A DNA stretch of 64,000 bases from GCA-2717185 sp964474755. GTDB lineage: Bacteria > Pseudomonadota > Alphaproteobacteria > UBA8366 > GCA-2717185. Each line of letters opens with the position of its first letter. Positions within the stretch are counted from its first letter, which is position 1. Of the stretch, positions 53,964 to 63,098 are shown one piece after another. The notes beneath the pieces were generated by a model. It made no database searches. It was not told the origin of the DNA and saw only the letters and a list, made by a program, of their open reading frames with translations. The position numbers and the translations under genes are program-made. The stretch is from NCBI GenBank assembly GCA_964474755.1, contig CAYYUG010000008.1, positions 1 to 64,000 of the forward strand, in the 5' to 3' direction.

Positions 53964-55343
53964 ATGTCTATAGCCAACACCTATGCTGGCTCAAACGAAG
54001 CCGCGTTGCGGGAGGCCGGTAGCAAGCACGTCTTTATGCACGCATCGCCATATCGTGCGCTCGCCAAAGATATGGGCAAACGAATTCTAGTCGAAGGCAA
54101 AGGTTGCATCGTCAAGGATATTGACGGCAACGAATTTATCGACGCGTTGGCCGGGCTTTGGCTGGTCAATGTAGGTCATGGCCGACCGGAAATCGGCGAA
54201 GCAATGGCAAAGCAGGCGGGAGCGCTAGCCTACGCCAGTTCAACCCAGGCGACTACGATACCGGCAATTCAGCTGGCTACCCATCTGGCGGAGATTACAC
54301 CGGGCGATCTTGGAACGGCCTTCTTCTGTTCCGGTGGGTCAGAGGCGGTGGAGTCGGCGATCAAAATCGCGCGGCAATTCCACTACCACAATGGAGAACC
54401 GAAGCGGCAAAAAGTGATTGGTCGGCGCGGTTCCTATCACGGCGCGACCTATGGTGCGATGAGCGTCAGCGGCACACGGCCGAACGCTGAACCCTATCAC
54501 AGTCCCTTCATGCACGGAGTGCTGCACGCCTCGCCACCCTATTGCTATCGCTGTGATTTCCGGCAGACCTATCCGGCCTGTGATTTGCTATGCGCTGATC
54601 AAATCGACCAGATGATCCGCTATGAAAGTCCAGAGACTGTCGCTGCAGTCATTGCCGAACCGGTCTCCGCCTCGAACGGCATTGTCATACCGCCGGAAGG
54701 TTACTGGAAGCGGCTACGCGAAATCTGCGACGAGCATGGCGTATTGCTGATCACAGATGAGGTCATCAACGGTTTCGGGCGCACTGGCAAGATGTTCGCT
54801 TCAGAACATTGGGATCTAGTTGGCGATATCCTGACGATGGCCAAGGGCCTTTCGAGTGGCTACGCGCCCATCGGCGCCGTAATGTGCCGGCCACATGTGG
54901 TAGGCGCGTTTGAGGGCGATAATAAACTTACCCATCTGCTGACCTATGGTGGACACGCCGCCGCTTGCGCCGCTGCGTTGGCTAATATCACGATAATTGA
55001 GAATGAAGGGCTAGTCGACAATTCAGCCAAGATGGGGGCCCATCTGCTGGAGGGGCTGAATAGCTTGCGCGACCACCCAACCCTAGGCGACGTGCGGGGC
55101 CTCGGCCTGATCGCTGGGGTTGAACTGATCAAAGATAGAGAAACAAAAGAGAAGTTCGCCGAATCGAGCGCCGAGATCAAATATTTGAATTCGGGGTTAC
55201 TAGATCGTGGCCTGCTGACGCGAGCCAGCCACATCATCTCACTCTCACCACCACTTTGCATCACAAAAGAAGAAGTTGAGCGCGTCGTCGCCATCATCGA
55301 GGATGCGATTAGCGACCTGGAACGGAAGTTCGGCTACACCTGA
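53964..55343 (+). CDS. class III (omega) aminotransferase
   Basis: A 459-residue PLP enzyme. DGNEFIDALAGLWLVNVGHGRPEIGEAMAKQ is the usual start, FFCSGGSEAVESAIKIAR binds PLP phosphate, VSASNGIVIPPEGYW and LLITDEVINGFGRTGKMFASEHW give the Asp, and the PLP lysine is in MAKGLSSGYAPIGAV near residue 293. Such enzymes act on beta-alanine, taurine, putrescine or similar amines with pyruvate as acceptor. ATG follows GGGGGT. It stands alone between the hydrolase pair and SDR genes. Confidence 0.92.
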   Translation: MSIANTYAGSNEAALREAGSKHVFMHASPYRALAKDMGKRILVEGKGCIVKDIDGNEFIDALAGLWLVNVGHGRPEIGEAMAKQAGALAYASSTQATTIPAIQLATHLAEITPGDLGTAFFCSGGSEAVESAIKIARQFHYHNGEPKRQKVIGRRGSYHGATYGAMSVSGTRPNAEPYHSPFMHGVLHASPPYCYRCDFRQTYPACDLLCADQIDQMIRYESPETVAAVIAEPVSASNGIVIPPEGYWKRLREICDEHGVLLITDEVINGFGRTGKMFASEHWDLVGDILTMAKGLSSGYAPIGAVMCRPHVVGAFEGDNKLTHLLTYGGHAAACAAALANITIIENEGLVDNSAKMGAHLLEGLNSLRDHPTLGDVRGLGLIAGVELIKDRETKEKFAESSAEIKYLNSGLLDRGLLTRASHIISLSPPLCITKEEVERVVAIIEDAISDLERKFGYT

Positions 55344-55728
55344 CGGTACCCCTATTTCGTCAGCGCCTTTTCGACCTTTTTCAGCGCGTCAAGCAGCGTA
55401 TCCCGCTGATACCTACCCATGGACGGTTGCCCAGTCAGAAGCTCCGAGCAAAATTCCAGTATGGACCAAAAGATGATGATTTAGCGGAAATTCTGCATCA
55501 CGATGATCCTCAACTGTCTTTAAAAACTTTATGAAGAGACCATCATTTTAGCCCGCACGTCGAAGGACAAGTTGCACATAAATAAACCCTTGTTGACCTG
55601 GTTCGGAAACCTTACTGCGATTTCGGCTTTGTCATGGATCGTGTTTGATACGTTTCATCGTACTGCTCCTCTTTGACAAGCTGTACAATTGCGCCTTTCA
55701 CAAAACAATATTGCCCCTGGTCAAAGAG
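55344..55728. other. intergenic stretch with a worn C-terminal fragment
   Basis: No intact gene. On the minus strand, about 55353-55483, a 43-codon open stretch reads IIIFWSILEFCSELLTGQPS and then RYQRDTLLDALKKVEKALTK to a TAG; it has the look of the end of a real protein but no start and no family I can name. The rest holds nothing clear. Confidence 0.3.
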
Positions 55729-56535
55729 TTATCCGTTGCCACCATCGAGCCAGGTAGCAGAGCGGCCACGATCGATCGGGATCGCCGCGCCGGTGATATC
55801 GCTAGCCTCCTCGCGGCACAGAAAGGCGACTAGATTGGCGACGCGGGCGGGTTCGATATAACCCGTCGTCTGACCGCGACGGCGCAGATACTCGCCCCTC
55901 GCTTCGTCAAAATTAAGGCCAGTCTCCTCGGCCAATTCGCCAATTTTAATCTCCGTATTCGGCGTTAGCACCGAACCCGGACAGATCGCATTGCATGTAA
56001 TGTTCGGTTCCAAGCGCGTCTCTGCGGCCGTGGCCCGCGTGATGCCAAGCATCGCCGTCTTCGCCATAACATAGTCAGCTCGGCCAGACCGGGCCGCTAG
56101 CCCCAGCACCGACGAAAAATTGACAATCCGTCCCCAGCCACGCTGGCGCATGCTAGGCAAGACGTTCTGTGTCAGCAGAAAAGGGGCCGTGACGTTGACC
56201 GCCAGCGCATGGTTCCAGTCTTTGCGGTTGAAATTATCAATGTTGTGGAAATAGCGAATAACCGCATTGTTAACGAGAATATCGACCGATCCAAAGGCAT
56301 CTTCCGTCGCTCGGGTTAGCGCGTCGACATCGCTTTCCATCCCCAAATCTGCACCGTTGTATCGAACATCGACGCCATGCTCTTCAGCCAAGGCCGCGCG
56401 GTCCTTTTCGATCGCGTCAGCATCGCCGAAACCATTCAACATTACGTTGCAGCCTTCGACCGCTAGCGCTCTCGCGATGGCTTGGCCAATTCCGCGCGTT
56501 GATCCAGTAACCAACGCGGCTTTCCCCTTCGACAT
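55729..56535 (-). CDS. short-chain dehydrogenase, 3-hydroxybutyrate dehydrogenase-like
   Basis: A 268-residue SDR. NAD site ALVTGSTRGIGQAIARAL at residues 8-24, the VMLNGFGDADAIEKDRAAL stretch typical of 3-hydroxybutyrate dehydrogenase, NNAVIRYFHNIDNF, catalytic Ser in NFSSVLG and Tyr/Lys in ADYVMAKTAMLG. The usual end RG...TWLDGG is present. It follows a decayed ferredoxin gene on the same strand. Oxidation of a 3-hydroxyacyl or similar alcohol is likely; the exact substrate is not certain. Confidence 0.87.
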   Translation of the reverse strand: MSKGKAALVTGSTRGIGQAIARALAVEGCNVMLNGFGDADAIEKDRAALAEEHGVDVRYNGADLGMESDVDALTRATEDAFGSVDILVNNAVIRYFHNIDNFNRKDWNHALAVNVTAPFLLTQNVLPSMRQRGWGRIVNFSSVLGLAARSGRADYVMAKTAMLGITRATAAETRLEPNITCNAICPGSVLTPNTEIKIGELAEETGLNFDEARGEYLRRRGQTTGYIEPARVANLVAFLCREEASDITGAAIPIDRGRSATWLDGGNG

Positions 56536-56549
56536 AGCGCCTCACTTTT

Positions 56550-57065
56550 CTATCTGTCGATCCCAAAACTTTCGATACCACCCTTGAATTCGGTCGGCGC
56601 AAAGATATCCGGTTGCATGCTCTTCAGCCATTCACGATCCATATTGATGTCATTGGCCTTGAGATAGATCGCGCCTTCATCGAGCACAATGTCCCAGTCC
56701 TGCTGGAGTCGGCAAAGCTTGTTCAAATCGACATATACTGTTTCGCCCAACGCCTCGACCACCAGATCGGTCCAATTCAAGGGCTCGAACCGTCCTCGCT
56801 TTTCCTCATTAGCTAGCTGACCATGGCAGGCCGGGATACAGAGCCCGCACCCATTGCACTGATGCGCCCAAACCTAGGTATCACCAGCTAACGGCGACCC
56901 ACCAACAAACTATCTGAAGATCTCGTAGGCGATTTCGGACAATCGGTTAACGTCAATCCCTGCAAACAGCGCTATTGGGCAATTCTCGACGCATTTTCAG
57001 CAGTGCGGACAGGCATCGCAATACGCCTCGTTCGCGTCTTTACGATAGCTTGCCAGTGGTGTCAT
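56550..57065 (-). pseudogene. two-cluster ferredoxin-type protein with three in-frame stops
   Basis: One unshifted frame runs from ATG 57065 to the stop at 56550, 171 codons. It holds a first 4Fe-4S motif (CDACPHC, TGA, KCVENCP), then IALFAGIDVNRLSEIAYEIF, a TAG and a second TAG, and a second cysteine motif (QCNGCGLCIPACHG). The tail, from LNWTDLVVEALGETVYVDLN on, is fully open. Each stop can be explained by CGA to TGA or CAG to TAG. Iron-sulfur dicluster proteins of this size serve electron transfer. Because all stops lie in the first 100 codons and none shifts the frame, decay is recent, or the gene is read through. Confidence 0.75.
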
Positions 57066-57123
57066 GATGTTTTTTTCCGGACATCACCTTAGCTGTGAAC
57101 CGTTACCCTGTCAGGGCAGAACG

Positions 57124-58023
57124 CTAATCAAGCTCCATGCCATCCATACCAGAATTTTTGCGAACCTGACTGCACATTTCGCGGATCTTCGGACCGAGTG
57201 CAACAGGATCGGCCATCGCATCGACTTCAGCACCACGCTTCCAGCCTTCGCAGACTGCGACCATACCAGCGCCGGACTGGATCACCCGGCCGGTTATATC
57301 ACCAGCATCCTCGCTGGCAAGCCACACCACGGTTGGCGAAACCCAAGCCGGAGCCCGTTCCTCAATTTCGTCTTCGGTGTATTCGCGTAGATAGTCGGTC
57401 ATACGAGTATAGGCACTCGGCGAGATTGCATTGACAGTAACACCAAGACGGCCCAACTCACGTGCCGCAATAATGGTGAAAGACGCGATACCGGCCTTCG
57501 CCGCACCATAATTCGTCTGTCCGACATTGCCATAGATGCCCGACGTCGAGCTGGTGTTGATCACACGACCAAAGACGGGAGCGTCATTCTGCTTTGACAT
57601 CGCGCGCCAATAGGCTGCAGCGTGCCGGGTCGGCGCGAAGGTACCCTTAAGGTGCACGTGTATGACCGCGTCCCATTCTTCTTCGGTCATGTTGACTAAC
57701 ATACGGTCGCGCAGGATGCCCGCATTGTTGACCAGGATATCGAGTTGACCAAAATGCTTGATCGTCTGGTCAATCATGTTCTTGGCACCGTCGAAATTGC
57801 CGACATCATCGCCATTAACTATTGCCTCGCCACCCATCGCCTCGATCTCATGGGCCACTTCCTGCGCCGGTGTCGTATCACCGCCGGTGCCGTCAACCGC
57901 ACCACCCAGATCATTGACCACAACCTTGGCGCCATGTTTGGCGAATAGCAGAGCATGCTCTCGGCCGATCCCGCGCGCCGCTCCCGTGATGATCGCGACT
58001 TTGCCTTCACATAGAAGAGTCAT
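57124..58023 (-). CDS. short-chain dehydrogenase (3-hydroxyacyl-CoA dehydrogenase-like)
   Basis: A 299-residue SDR. The ATG at 58021-58023 (MTLLCEGKVAIITG) follows AGGAA; a longer frame to 58299 is rejected. NAD site AIITGAARGIGREHALLFAKHGAKVVVNDLGG, NNAGILRDRMLVNMTEEEWDAV, catalytic Ser in NTSSTSG and Tyr/Lys in YGAAKAGI. Text resembles the dehydrogenase domain of peroxisomal multifunctional enzyme type 2 and its bacterial relatives (GAVDGTGGDTTPAQEV). It lies head-to-head with the NtaA-type LLM at 58208. Confidence 0.88.
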   Translation of the reverse strand: MTLLCEGKVAIITGAARGIGREHALLFAKHGAKVVVNDLGGAVDGTGGDTTPAQEVAHEIEAMGGEAIVNGDDVGNFDGAKNMIDQTIKHFGQLDILVNNAGILRDRMLVNMTEEEWDAVIHVHLKGTFAPTRHAAAYWRAMSKQNDAPVFGRVINTSSTSGIYGNVGQTNYGAAKAGIASFTIIAARELGRLGVTVNAISPSAYTRMTDYLREYTEDEIEERAPAWVSPTVVWLASEDAGDITGRVIQSGAGMVAVCEGWKRGAEVDAMADPVALGPKIREMCSQVRKNSGMDGMELD

Positions 58024-58207
58024 TCGTTCCTCGCTCAATGTATTATGTTCTGTTACGCAACTAATACACGCTGGGGCCAACGAGACAAAGAGGCCATTAC
58101 CACGACCGATCGTTGATTTGTCCCTACCTTTCAGAGTGATTAGACTGCTAGAAATTCGCACTCGACAATTAGCGGGCTGAATTAGGCCCTCGCGTAAGGA
58201 AAATAGC

Positions 58208-59569
58208 ATGCGCCAAGTCCATTTCGTCGCCTTCCTGCAAGCGCAAAACTGCACCACGCTGCCTGCTTCCTGGCGGCATCCGGACGCTCGAACCGACACA
58301 TACTCACCAGAGTATTATCAGCATATCGCCCGCGTACTAGAGGAAGGCAAATTCGATATCGGCTTCTTTGACGACCGGCTGGCAATGCCGGACATGTATG
58401 GCGGAGACCATGCGGAAACGGTGAAAAACGGCATTCGTTGCGTGAAGATGGACGCCGTCACCTGCCTGATGACAATGGCGGCGGCAACCGAGCGGCTCGG
58501 CCTCGGCGCAACATACTCGACGACCTATTACGAGCCCTTCCATGTGGCTCGGCTGTTCCAGACCGTAGATTTGATGACTAAGGGTCGGGCCGCCTGGAAC
58601 GTGGTCACATCAGTCAATGACAAGGAAGCCGAAAACATGGGTAAGGAGCTCCATATGGAGCACGACACCCGCTACGACGAAGGCGATGAATTTATGGAAA
58701 TCGTACTCGGCCACTGGGACAGCTGGGATGATGACGCGATCGCCGCCGACAAGGCAAATAATCTTTACGCTCATCCAGAGAAGGTTCGGCGCATAGACTA
58801 CAAAGGTAAGTTCATGTCCTCGCGCGGACCGTTTACGGTACCTCGTTCACCGCAGGGCCACCCCGTCGTCATCCAGGCCGGCATGAGTGGCCGCGGCCAG
58901 AAATTTGCGGCCCGTTGGGGCGAATTGCTGTTTGTGGTGTATCACGATCTGTCGCAAGCACAGGCGCGCTATAAATCCCAAAAGGAGATGACTGCGGCGG
59001 CCGGTCGCGACCCAGACGGCATGAAAATTTGTAGCCTGTTCTACCCGATTACCGGCGAGAGCCGGTCTGAGGCGGAGGATAAGGCCGCAGAATACGAAAA
59101 GCTGCCAAACGATATGGATCAACTTTTGCTACTATCCGAAGCGCTGAACTTCGATTTCGCCGCTAAGGGAATCGACGAACCGTTTACTGATGAGGAGATC
59201 GAGGGTATCCACGGCATGCAGTCGATGCGTGATCGCGTTGTCGTGGAAGCGGGCATCAAGAACCCAACACCGCGTGACTTCATGGAAGTTACCGGACGCG
59301 GGCTCCTACGCAACGCTTGGGTAGGTGGCCCGAAGGACATCGCTGATCGCATCGAAGAATGGTGGGAAAGCCGCGGCTGCGACGGCTTTGTCATCGGCCC
59401 TACCCATCAGCCCGGTTGTTTCGAGGAGTTTGTGAAACACGTCATCCCCGAATTGCAGAAACGCGGCATCTATCGCAAAGAATATACGGGCGCGACCCTG
59501 CGCGACCATCTCGGGCTAAAGCGCCCCGCGATTGGTGATTGGCGTGGCAACACGGATGCAGCGGATTGA
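58208..59569 (+). CDS. NtaA/SnaA/DszA-type FMN-dependent monooxygenase
   Basis: A 453-residue LLM of the long nitrilotriacetate/dibenzothiophene-sulfone class. Text: SWRHPDARTDTYSPEYYQHIARVLEEGKFDIGFFDDRLA, AATERLGLGATYSTTYYEPFHVARLFQTVDLMTKGRAAWNVVTSVND, ENMGKELHMEHDTRYDEGDEFME and HPVVIQAGMSGRGQKFAARWGE. Such enzymes oxidise aminopolycarboxylates, pristinamycin precursors or aromatic sulfones with FMNH2 from a separate reductase, which is not in the window. ATG at 58208 is preceded by a weak site (AAGGAAAAT). It precedes a CitE-like gene by 114 bases. Confidence 0.92.
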   Translation: MRQVHFVAFLQAQNCTTLPASWRHPDARTDTYSPEYYQHIARVLEEGKFDIGFFDDRLAMPDMYGGDHAETVKNGIRCVKMDAVTCLMTMAAATERLGLGATYSTTYYEPFHVARLFQTVDLMTKGRAAWNVVTSVNDKEAENMGKELHMEHDTRYDEGDEFMEIVLGHWDSWDDDAIAADKANNLYAHPEKVRRIDYKGKFMSSRGPFTVPRSPQGHPVVIQAGMSGRGQKFAARWGELLFVVYHDLSQAQARYKSQKEMTAAAGRDPDGMKICSLFYPITGESRSEAEDKAAEYEKLPNDMDQLLLLSEALNFDFAAKGIDEPFTDEEIEGIHGMQSMRDRVVVEAGIKNPTPRDFMEVTGRGLLRNAWVGGPKDIADRIEEWWESRGCDGFVIGPTHQPGCFEEFVKHVIPELQKRGIYRKEYTGATLRDHLGLKRPAIGDWRGNTDAAD

Positions 59570-59683
59570 GGTTCGTCGCTGCAGGCATAGGCCACTGCAA
59601 AGGGCACAAGGAGCGCCGTTATTTAAGTTTTGTTTTGGGCAAATTCGGGAAACCATACAACCAAGCGACTAAGGTATCACGCC

Positions 59684-60580
59684 ATGACTGCATTGAAACA
59701 ACCATTATGGCGCTCGCTGCTCTTTGTGCCTGCAACGGCGGAGCGCTTCGTCGCTAAAGCGCATACCCGTGACGCAGATGGTATCATTATTGATCTCGAA
59801 GATGCCGTAGCACCGGACGAAAAAGAGCGCGCACGCAGCCTCTTGCCGGAAGTCATGAAGAAAGTCGGCCAATCGGGGGCTGACATACTGGTAAGAATTA
59901 ACAGGCCCTGGCGAATGACGATGGCTGATCTCGAAGCCTCGGTCTTAAACGGTATTTCGGCGATCGTTCTGACAAAGACTGAATCAGCTGATCATGTGAT
60001 ATTCGTGGATGAAGTAATCTCTGAGTTGGAAGTCGAGCGCGGGATAAATCGCGGCGCCATTGATCTCTTCGTTCTCATAGAAACGGCCAAAGGCTATTTG
60101 AACGTAAGAGAAATTGTGCACTCCAGCACTCGCCTTCGTGCCGTGAGCCTTGGCATGGAAGACTTTGCCGAAGTGATCGGGATGCCGGAAGTCGATACCG
60201 AAGCAATTCTCGGTTACAACAGAGAGGTACATGTAGCCGCGCGAGAGGCCGGAATTCTCATGATGGGTTATCCCGGTTCGATTGCTGATTTCTCGGACCT
60301 CGAGATGTTTCGAAACAACATTCGCCGTGCCCGCCGTCTCGGGTTTGATGGAGGGGCGTGTATCCATCCGGCCCAGGTGGCAATTTTGAACGAAGAGTTC
60401 TCTCCGTCTGACACTGACGTTGAGCGGGCGGAACAGATCATCGCGCTGTACGACGAGGCAAAATCAGATGGCGCGGGTGCCGTAGCCTTTGAGGGCAAAA
60501 TGATAGACGAGCCGATCGTTCGACGGGCAAAACGAACGCTCACGCGTCGTCGTCGTATCGAAAACAAATCTGTGGTATGA
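59684..60580 (+). CDS. CitE-like HpcH/HpaI-family lyase
   Basis: A 298-residue TIM-barrel lyase. WRSLLFVPATAERFVAKAHTRDADGIIIDLEDAVAPDEK is the typical start, VRINRPWR and LIETAKGYLNVREI supply Arg and Glu, and SLGMEDFAEVIGM and GACIHPAQVAILNE follow. CitE-like enzymes make or split malyl-, beta-methylmalyl- or citramalyl-CoA. The ATG at 59684 is preferred; an earlier in-frame codon at 59630 lacks a site. With mcd and epi 13 kb away it could serve the ethylmalonyl-CoA pathway, but relatives in other roles are common. Confidence 0.87.
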   Translation: MTALKQPLWRSLLFVPATAERFVAKAHTRDADGIIIDLEDAVAPDEKERARSLLPEVMKKVGQSGADILVRINRPWRMTMADLEASVLNGISAIVLTKTESADHVIFVDEVISELEVERGINRGAIDLFVLIETAKGYLNVREIVHSSTRLRAVSLGMEDFAEVIGMPEVDTEAILGYNREVHVAAREAGILMMGYPGSIADFSDLEMFRNNIRRARRLGFDGGACIHPAQVAILNEEFSPSDTDVERAEQIIALYDEAKSDGAGAVAFEGKMIDEPIVRRAKRTLTRRRRIENKSVV

Positions 60581-60751
60581 TCGCGTCATAAGTAGTTTTA
60601 GACGTATCCCGGACGGGTCTTCCGCACAAAACAATTTCGCGATGGTCTACCTCGCCGTAACCTGTTTATTTTCCAGCTTGTTTATCGGCTCGCAGCTACT
60701 CAAACTCAAAATTTATCACACGCCATCGTCAGACAATCTCCGAGGCAACTG

Positions 60752-63073
60752 CTAATTAGGCTGTGCCGCGTCTATCGCCTTCCACACTCTGTCCGAGGTG
60801 GCTGGCATTTCTAAATGCTCGATGCCGAGCGGGGATAGCGCGTTGTTGATCGCATTCATAACCGCAGCTAACGCACCAACAGTCCCTGCCTCACCAACGC
60901 CCTTCACACCCAACGGGTTGGTCGCCGTCGGCACCGGATGCGCAGCCACATCGTAGTCGCACAGATCGCCTGCACGCGGCATGCTGTAATCCATAAAGGA
61001 ACCGCTCAGAAGCTGCCCACTCCCCCGCTCATAAACCATATTCTCCATCAAGGCTTGACCGACACCCTGCGCAATACCGCCATGCACCTGCCCTTTCACC
61101 AGTAGCGGGTTCAGCTCGGTGCCGCAATCATCGACGACCGAATAGCGGTCGAGGGAAATTTCCCCCGTCCCCGGCGTAATTTCCACCTCGACGATGTGAC
61201 AACCATTCGGAAAATTTTCGACCTCCGGCGCGTAGCTCGCCAATTCGGCCAGTGTCGGCTCGATGCTCGCCGGCAAATTTAATGGATCAAAAGCGAGAGC
61301 CGCCACGTCCAGGAACGGCATTGTTCGGTCTGTTCCTGCGATAGTGAACTGGCCCTCTTCAAAGGAAACGTCCGCTTCTGCTACTTCCATCGCATGCGCC
61401 GCGATCTTTTTGGTTTTACTGATCACCTTTTCCATTGCGCACAACACAGCTGCTGACCCGATCGTCGCCGTTCGTGATCCACCGGTGCCGGTGCCGAAGG
61501 ATACAGCATCCGTATCGCCCTCGATCACGCGTACACGGTCCGGGTCCAGGCCCAACGTGCCGCAGACGATCTGCTTATATATTGTCTCGTGTCCCTGGCC
61601 GTGTGGCGTGGTTCCGATCAGAATTGTGGCATCGCCCGATGGATCGAAACGCAGCTCCGCCGTCTCCAGCTGTGCCGCTGCTGCGCGCTCGATGGTGCAG
61701 GACACCCCGATGCCGCGGAGCCTGCCCAACGCCTCGGACTGCAATCGGCGTTTTGCGAACCCATCGTAGTCTGCTTTCGCGAGCGTCTTGTCCAGAACTG
61801 CTTCGAACTCCCCGCAATCGTATGTGAAGGTAAGCGGTGTCTCGTATGGAAGCTGATCCGTCGGAATTATGTTGCGCCGGCGCAGTTCGACTGGATCGAT
61901 ACCTAAACGACCGGCCGCGATATCGATCGTCCGCTCCAAAATGTAGGAGGCCTCCGGCCGTCCTGCACCGCGATAGGGCGAAGTCGGCGAGGTGTTGGTC
62001 ATTACGGCCGAGACTGCGACGTGCATCGCCGGTGTCGTATAGACCCCCGCCAGTCCGCCAACATTGCCCGTCGGCGCCCCCATCCCAAGAAAGGCGACAT
62101 AGCCGCCCAGCGCTGCACTCGTCTCAACGCCCAGTGCTAAGAACTTACCTTCCCCATCAAGTGCCAGAGTTACATTGCTAACATTGTCGCGAGCGTGATC
62201 ATCGGCGGGGAACCCTTCGCTTCGCTCGCAAAGCCATTTAACAGGCCGGCCTAGGCGCTTAGCGGCCCAGGCGACCAGCGGAACCTCCGGATAAATCGCG
62301 CCCTTCATCCCGAAGGAGCCGCCGAGATCGCCAGTTACAAAGCGGATCTGGCTTTCACGCACATGGAATAGGTTCTTTGCCAAGGTAGCTCGCCAAGCAT
62401 ATGGACGCTGCACTCCTGTATAAATGGTGTAGCGCTCAGTACCCGGATCCCATTCTGCAAGCGCGCCGCGCGGCTCCATCGTATTCGCCGTAATCCGATT
62501 GATGACGTAGCGCTGTCGCACCACATGTGCCGCACTAGCGACCGCCGCATCAACCGCCTGCTTATCGCCAACCTGATAATAGAATGCCTCGTTGTCAGGA
62601 CAATCGTCCCAGATCGCCAGAGTTTGGAGCGCGTCCTCGGTCACGACATTAACCGGCAGCAGTTCGTAATCAACCAAAACTGCCTCCGCCGCATCCTTCG
62701 CCTGATCAACAGTCTGAGCAACGACCATAGCCACAATTTGCCCCACATGCCGGACCCGATCCAAAGTCAAGGCTGGGCGTGGCGGCCGATACATTGCGGA
62801 CCCGTCACGCCTTTTGAAAGGTGTCGGCCCCGTGATCCAGCCCAGCCCATCCGCCTCGTAGTCGGCACCGGTCATTATCGCCAGCACGCCTGGCATTATC
62901 GACGCTTCACTGATTTCAATCATTTTGATCGTCGCGTGGGCGTGCGGCGATCGCACCATATAGGCATACGCCTGGTTCGGCTGGTTGAAATCATCCACGT
63001 AGTTGCCGGTCCCGCGCAGTAGGCGCGGGTCCTCGGTGCGCGGCACCGCCTGACCAACGGCGTACTTCGTCAT
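60752..63073 (-). CDS. molybdopterin-binding subunit, CoxL-like (xanthine dehydrogenase family, form II)
   Basis: A 773-residue large subunit of the molybdenum hydroxylase family. AVGQAVPRTEDPRLLRGTGNYVDDF is the typical start, GDLGGSFGMKGAIYPEV and PHGQGHETIYKQIV bind the cofactor, the YRGAGRPEA stretch marks form II rather than CO-oxidising form I (which has CSFR), and GVGEAGTVGAL holds the catalytic Glu near the end. It hydroxylates carbonyl or heteroaromatic substrates. The FAD (CoxM) and iron-sulfur (CoxS) subunits are not next to it; an SDR and a TauD precede it on the same strand. Confidence 0.92.
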   Translation of the reverse strand: MTKYAVGQAVPRTEDPRLLRGTGNYVDDFNQPNQAYAYMVRSPHAHATIKMIEISEASIMPGVLAIMTGADYEADGLGWITGPTPFKRRDGSAMYRPPRPALTLDRVRHVGQIVAMVVAQTVDQAKDAAEAVLVDYELLPVNVVTEDALQTLAIWDDCPDNEAFYYQVGDKQAVDAAVASAAHVVRQRYVINRITANTMEPRGALAEWDPGTERYTIYTGVQRPYAWRATLAKNLFHVRESQIRFVTGDLGGSFGMKGAIYPEVPLVAWAAKRLGRPVKWLCERSEGFPADDHARDNVSNVTLALDGEGKFLALGVETSAALGGYVAFLGMGAPTGNVGGLAGVYTTPAMHVAVSAVMTNTSPTSPYRGAGRPEASYILERTIDIAAGRLGIDPVELRRRNIIPTDQLPYETPLTFTYDCGEFEAVLDKTLAKADYDGFAKRRLQSEALGRLRGIGVSCTIERAAAAQLETAELRFDPSGDATILIGTTPHGQGHETIYKQIVCGTLGLDPDRVRVIEGDTDAVSFGTGTGGSRTATIGSAAVLCAMEKVISKTKKIAAHAMEVAEADVSFEEGQFTIAGTDRTMPFLDVAALAFDPLNLPASIEPTLAELASYAPEVENFPNGCHIVEVEITPGTGEISLDRYSVVDDCGTELNPLLVKGQVHGGIAQGVGQALMENMVYERGSGQLLSGSFMDYSMPRAGDLCDYDVAAHPVPTATNPLGVKGVGEAGTVGALAAVMNAINNALSPLGIEHLEMPATSDRVWKAIDAAQPN

Positions 63074-63098
63074 TTTGCAGTTCCCTTATTTGGTGAGC

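Noticed and set aside
56550..56780. A separate 76-residue gene
   Set aside because: It is the intact tail of the decayed ferredoxin gene; its TTG start codon lies within that frame and has no site of its own.
56550..57065. Selenocysteine or pyrrolysine decoding in the ferredoxin gene
   Set aside because: TGA stands at a non-ligand position and two TAG codons occur as well; TAG is a normal stop for other genes here. Decay is simpler.
59684..60580. Naming the CitE-like gene mcl (malyl-CoA lyase)
   Set aside because: The family includes many lyases of this length; the gene is 12 kb from mcd-epi and has no direct link to them.
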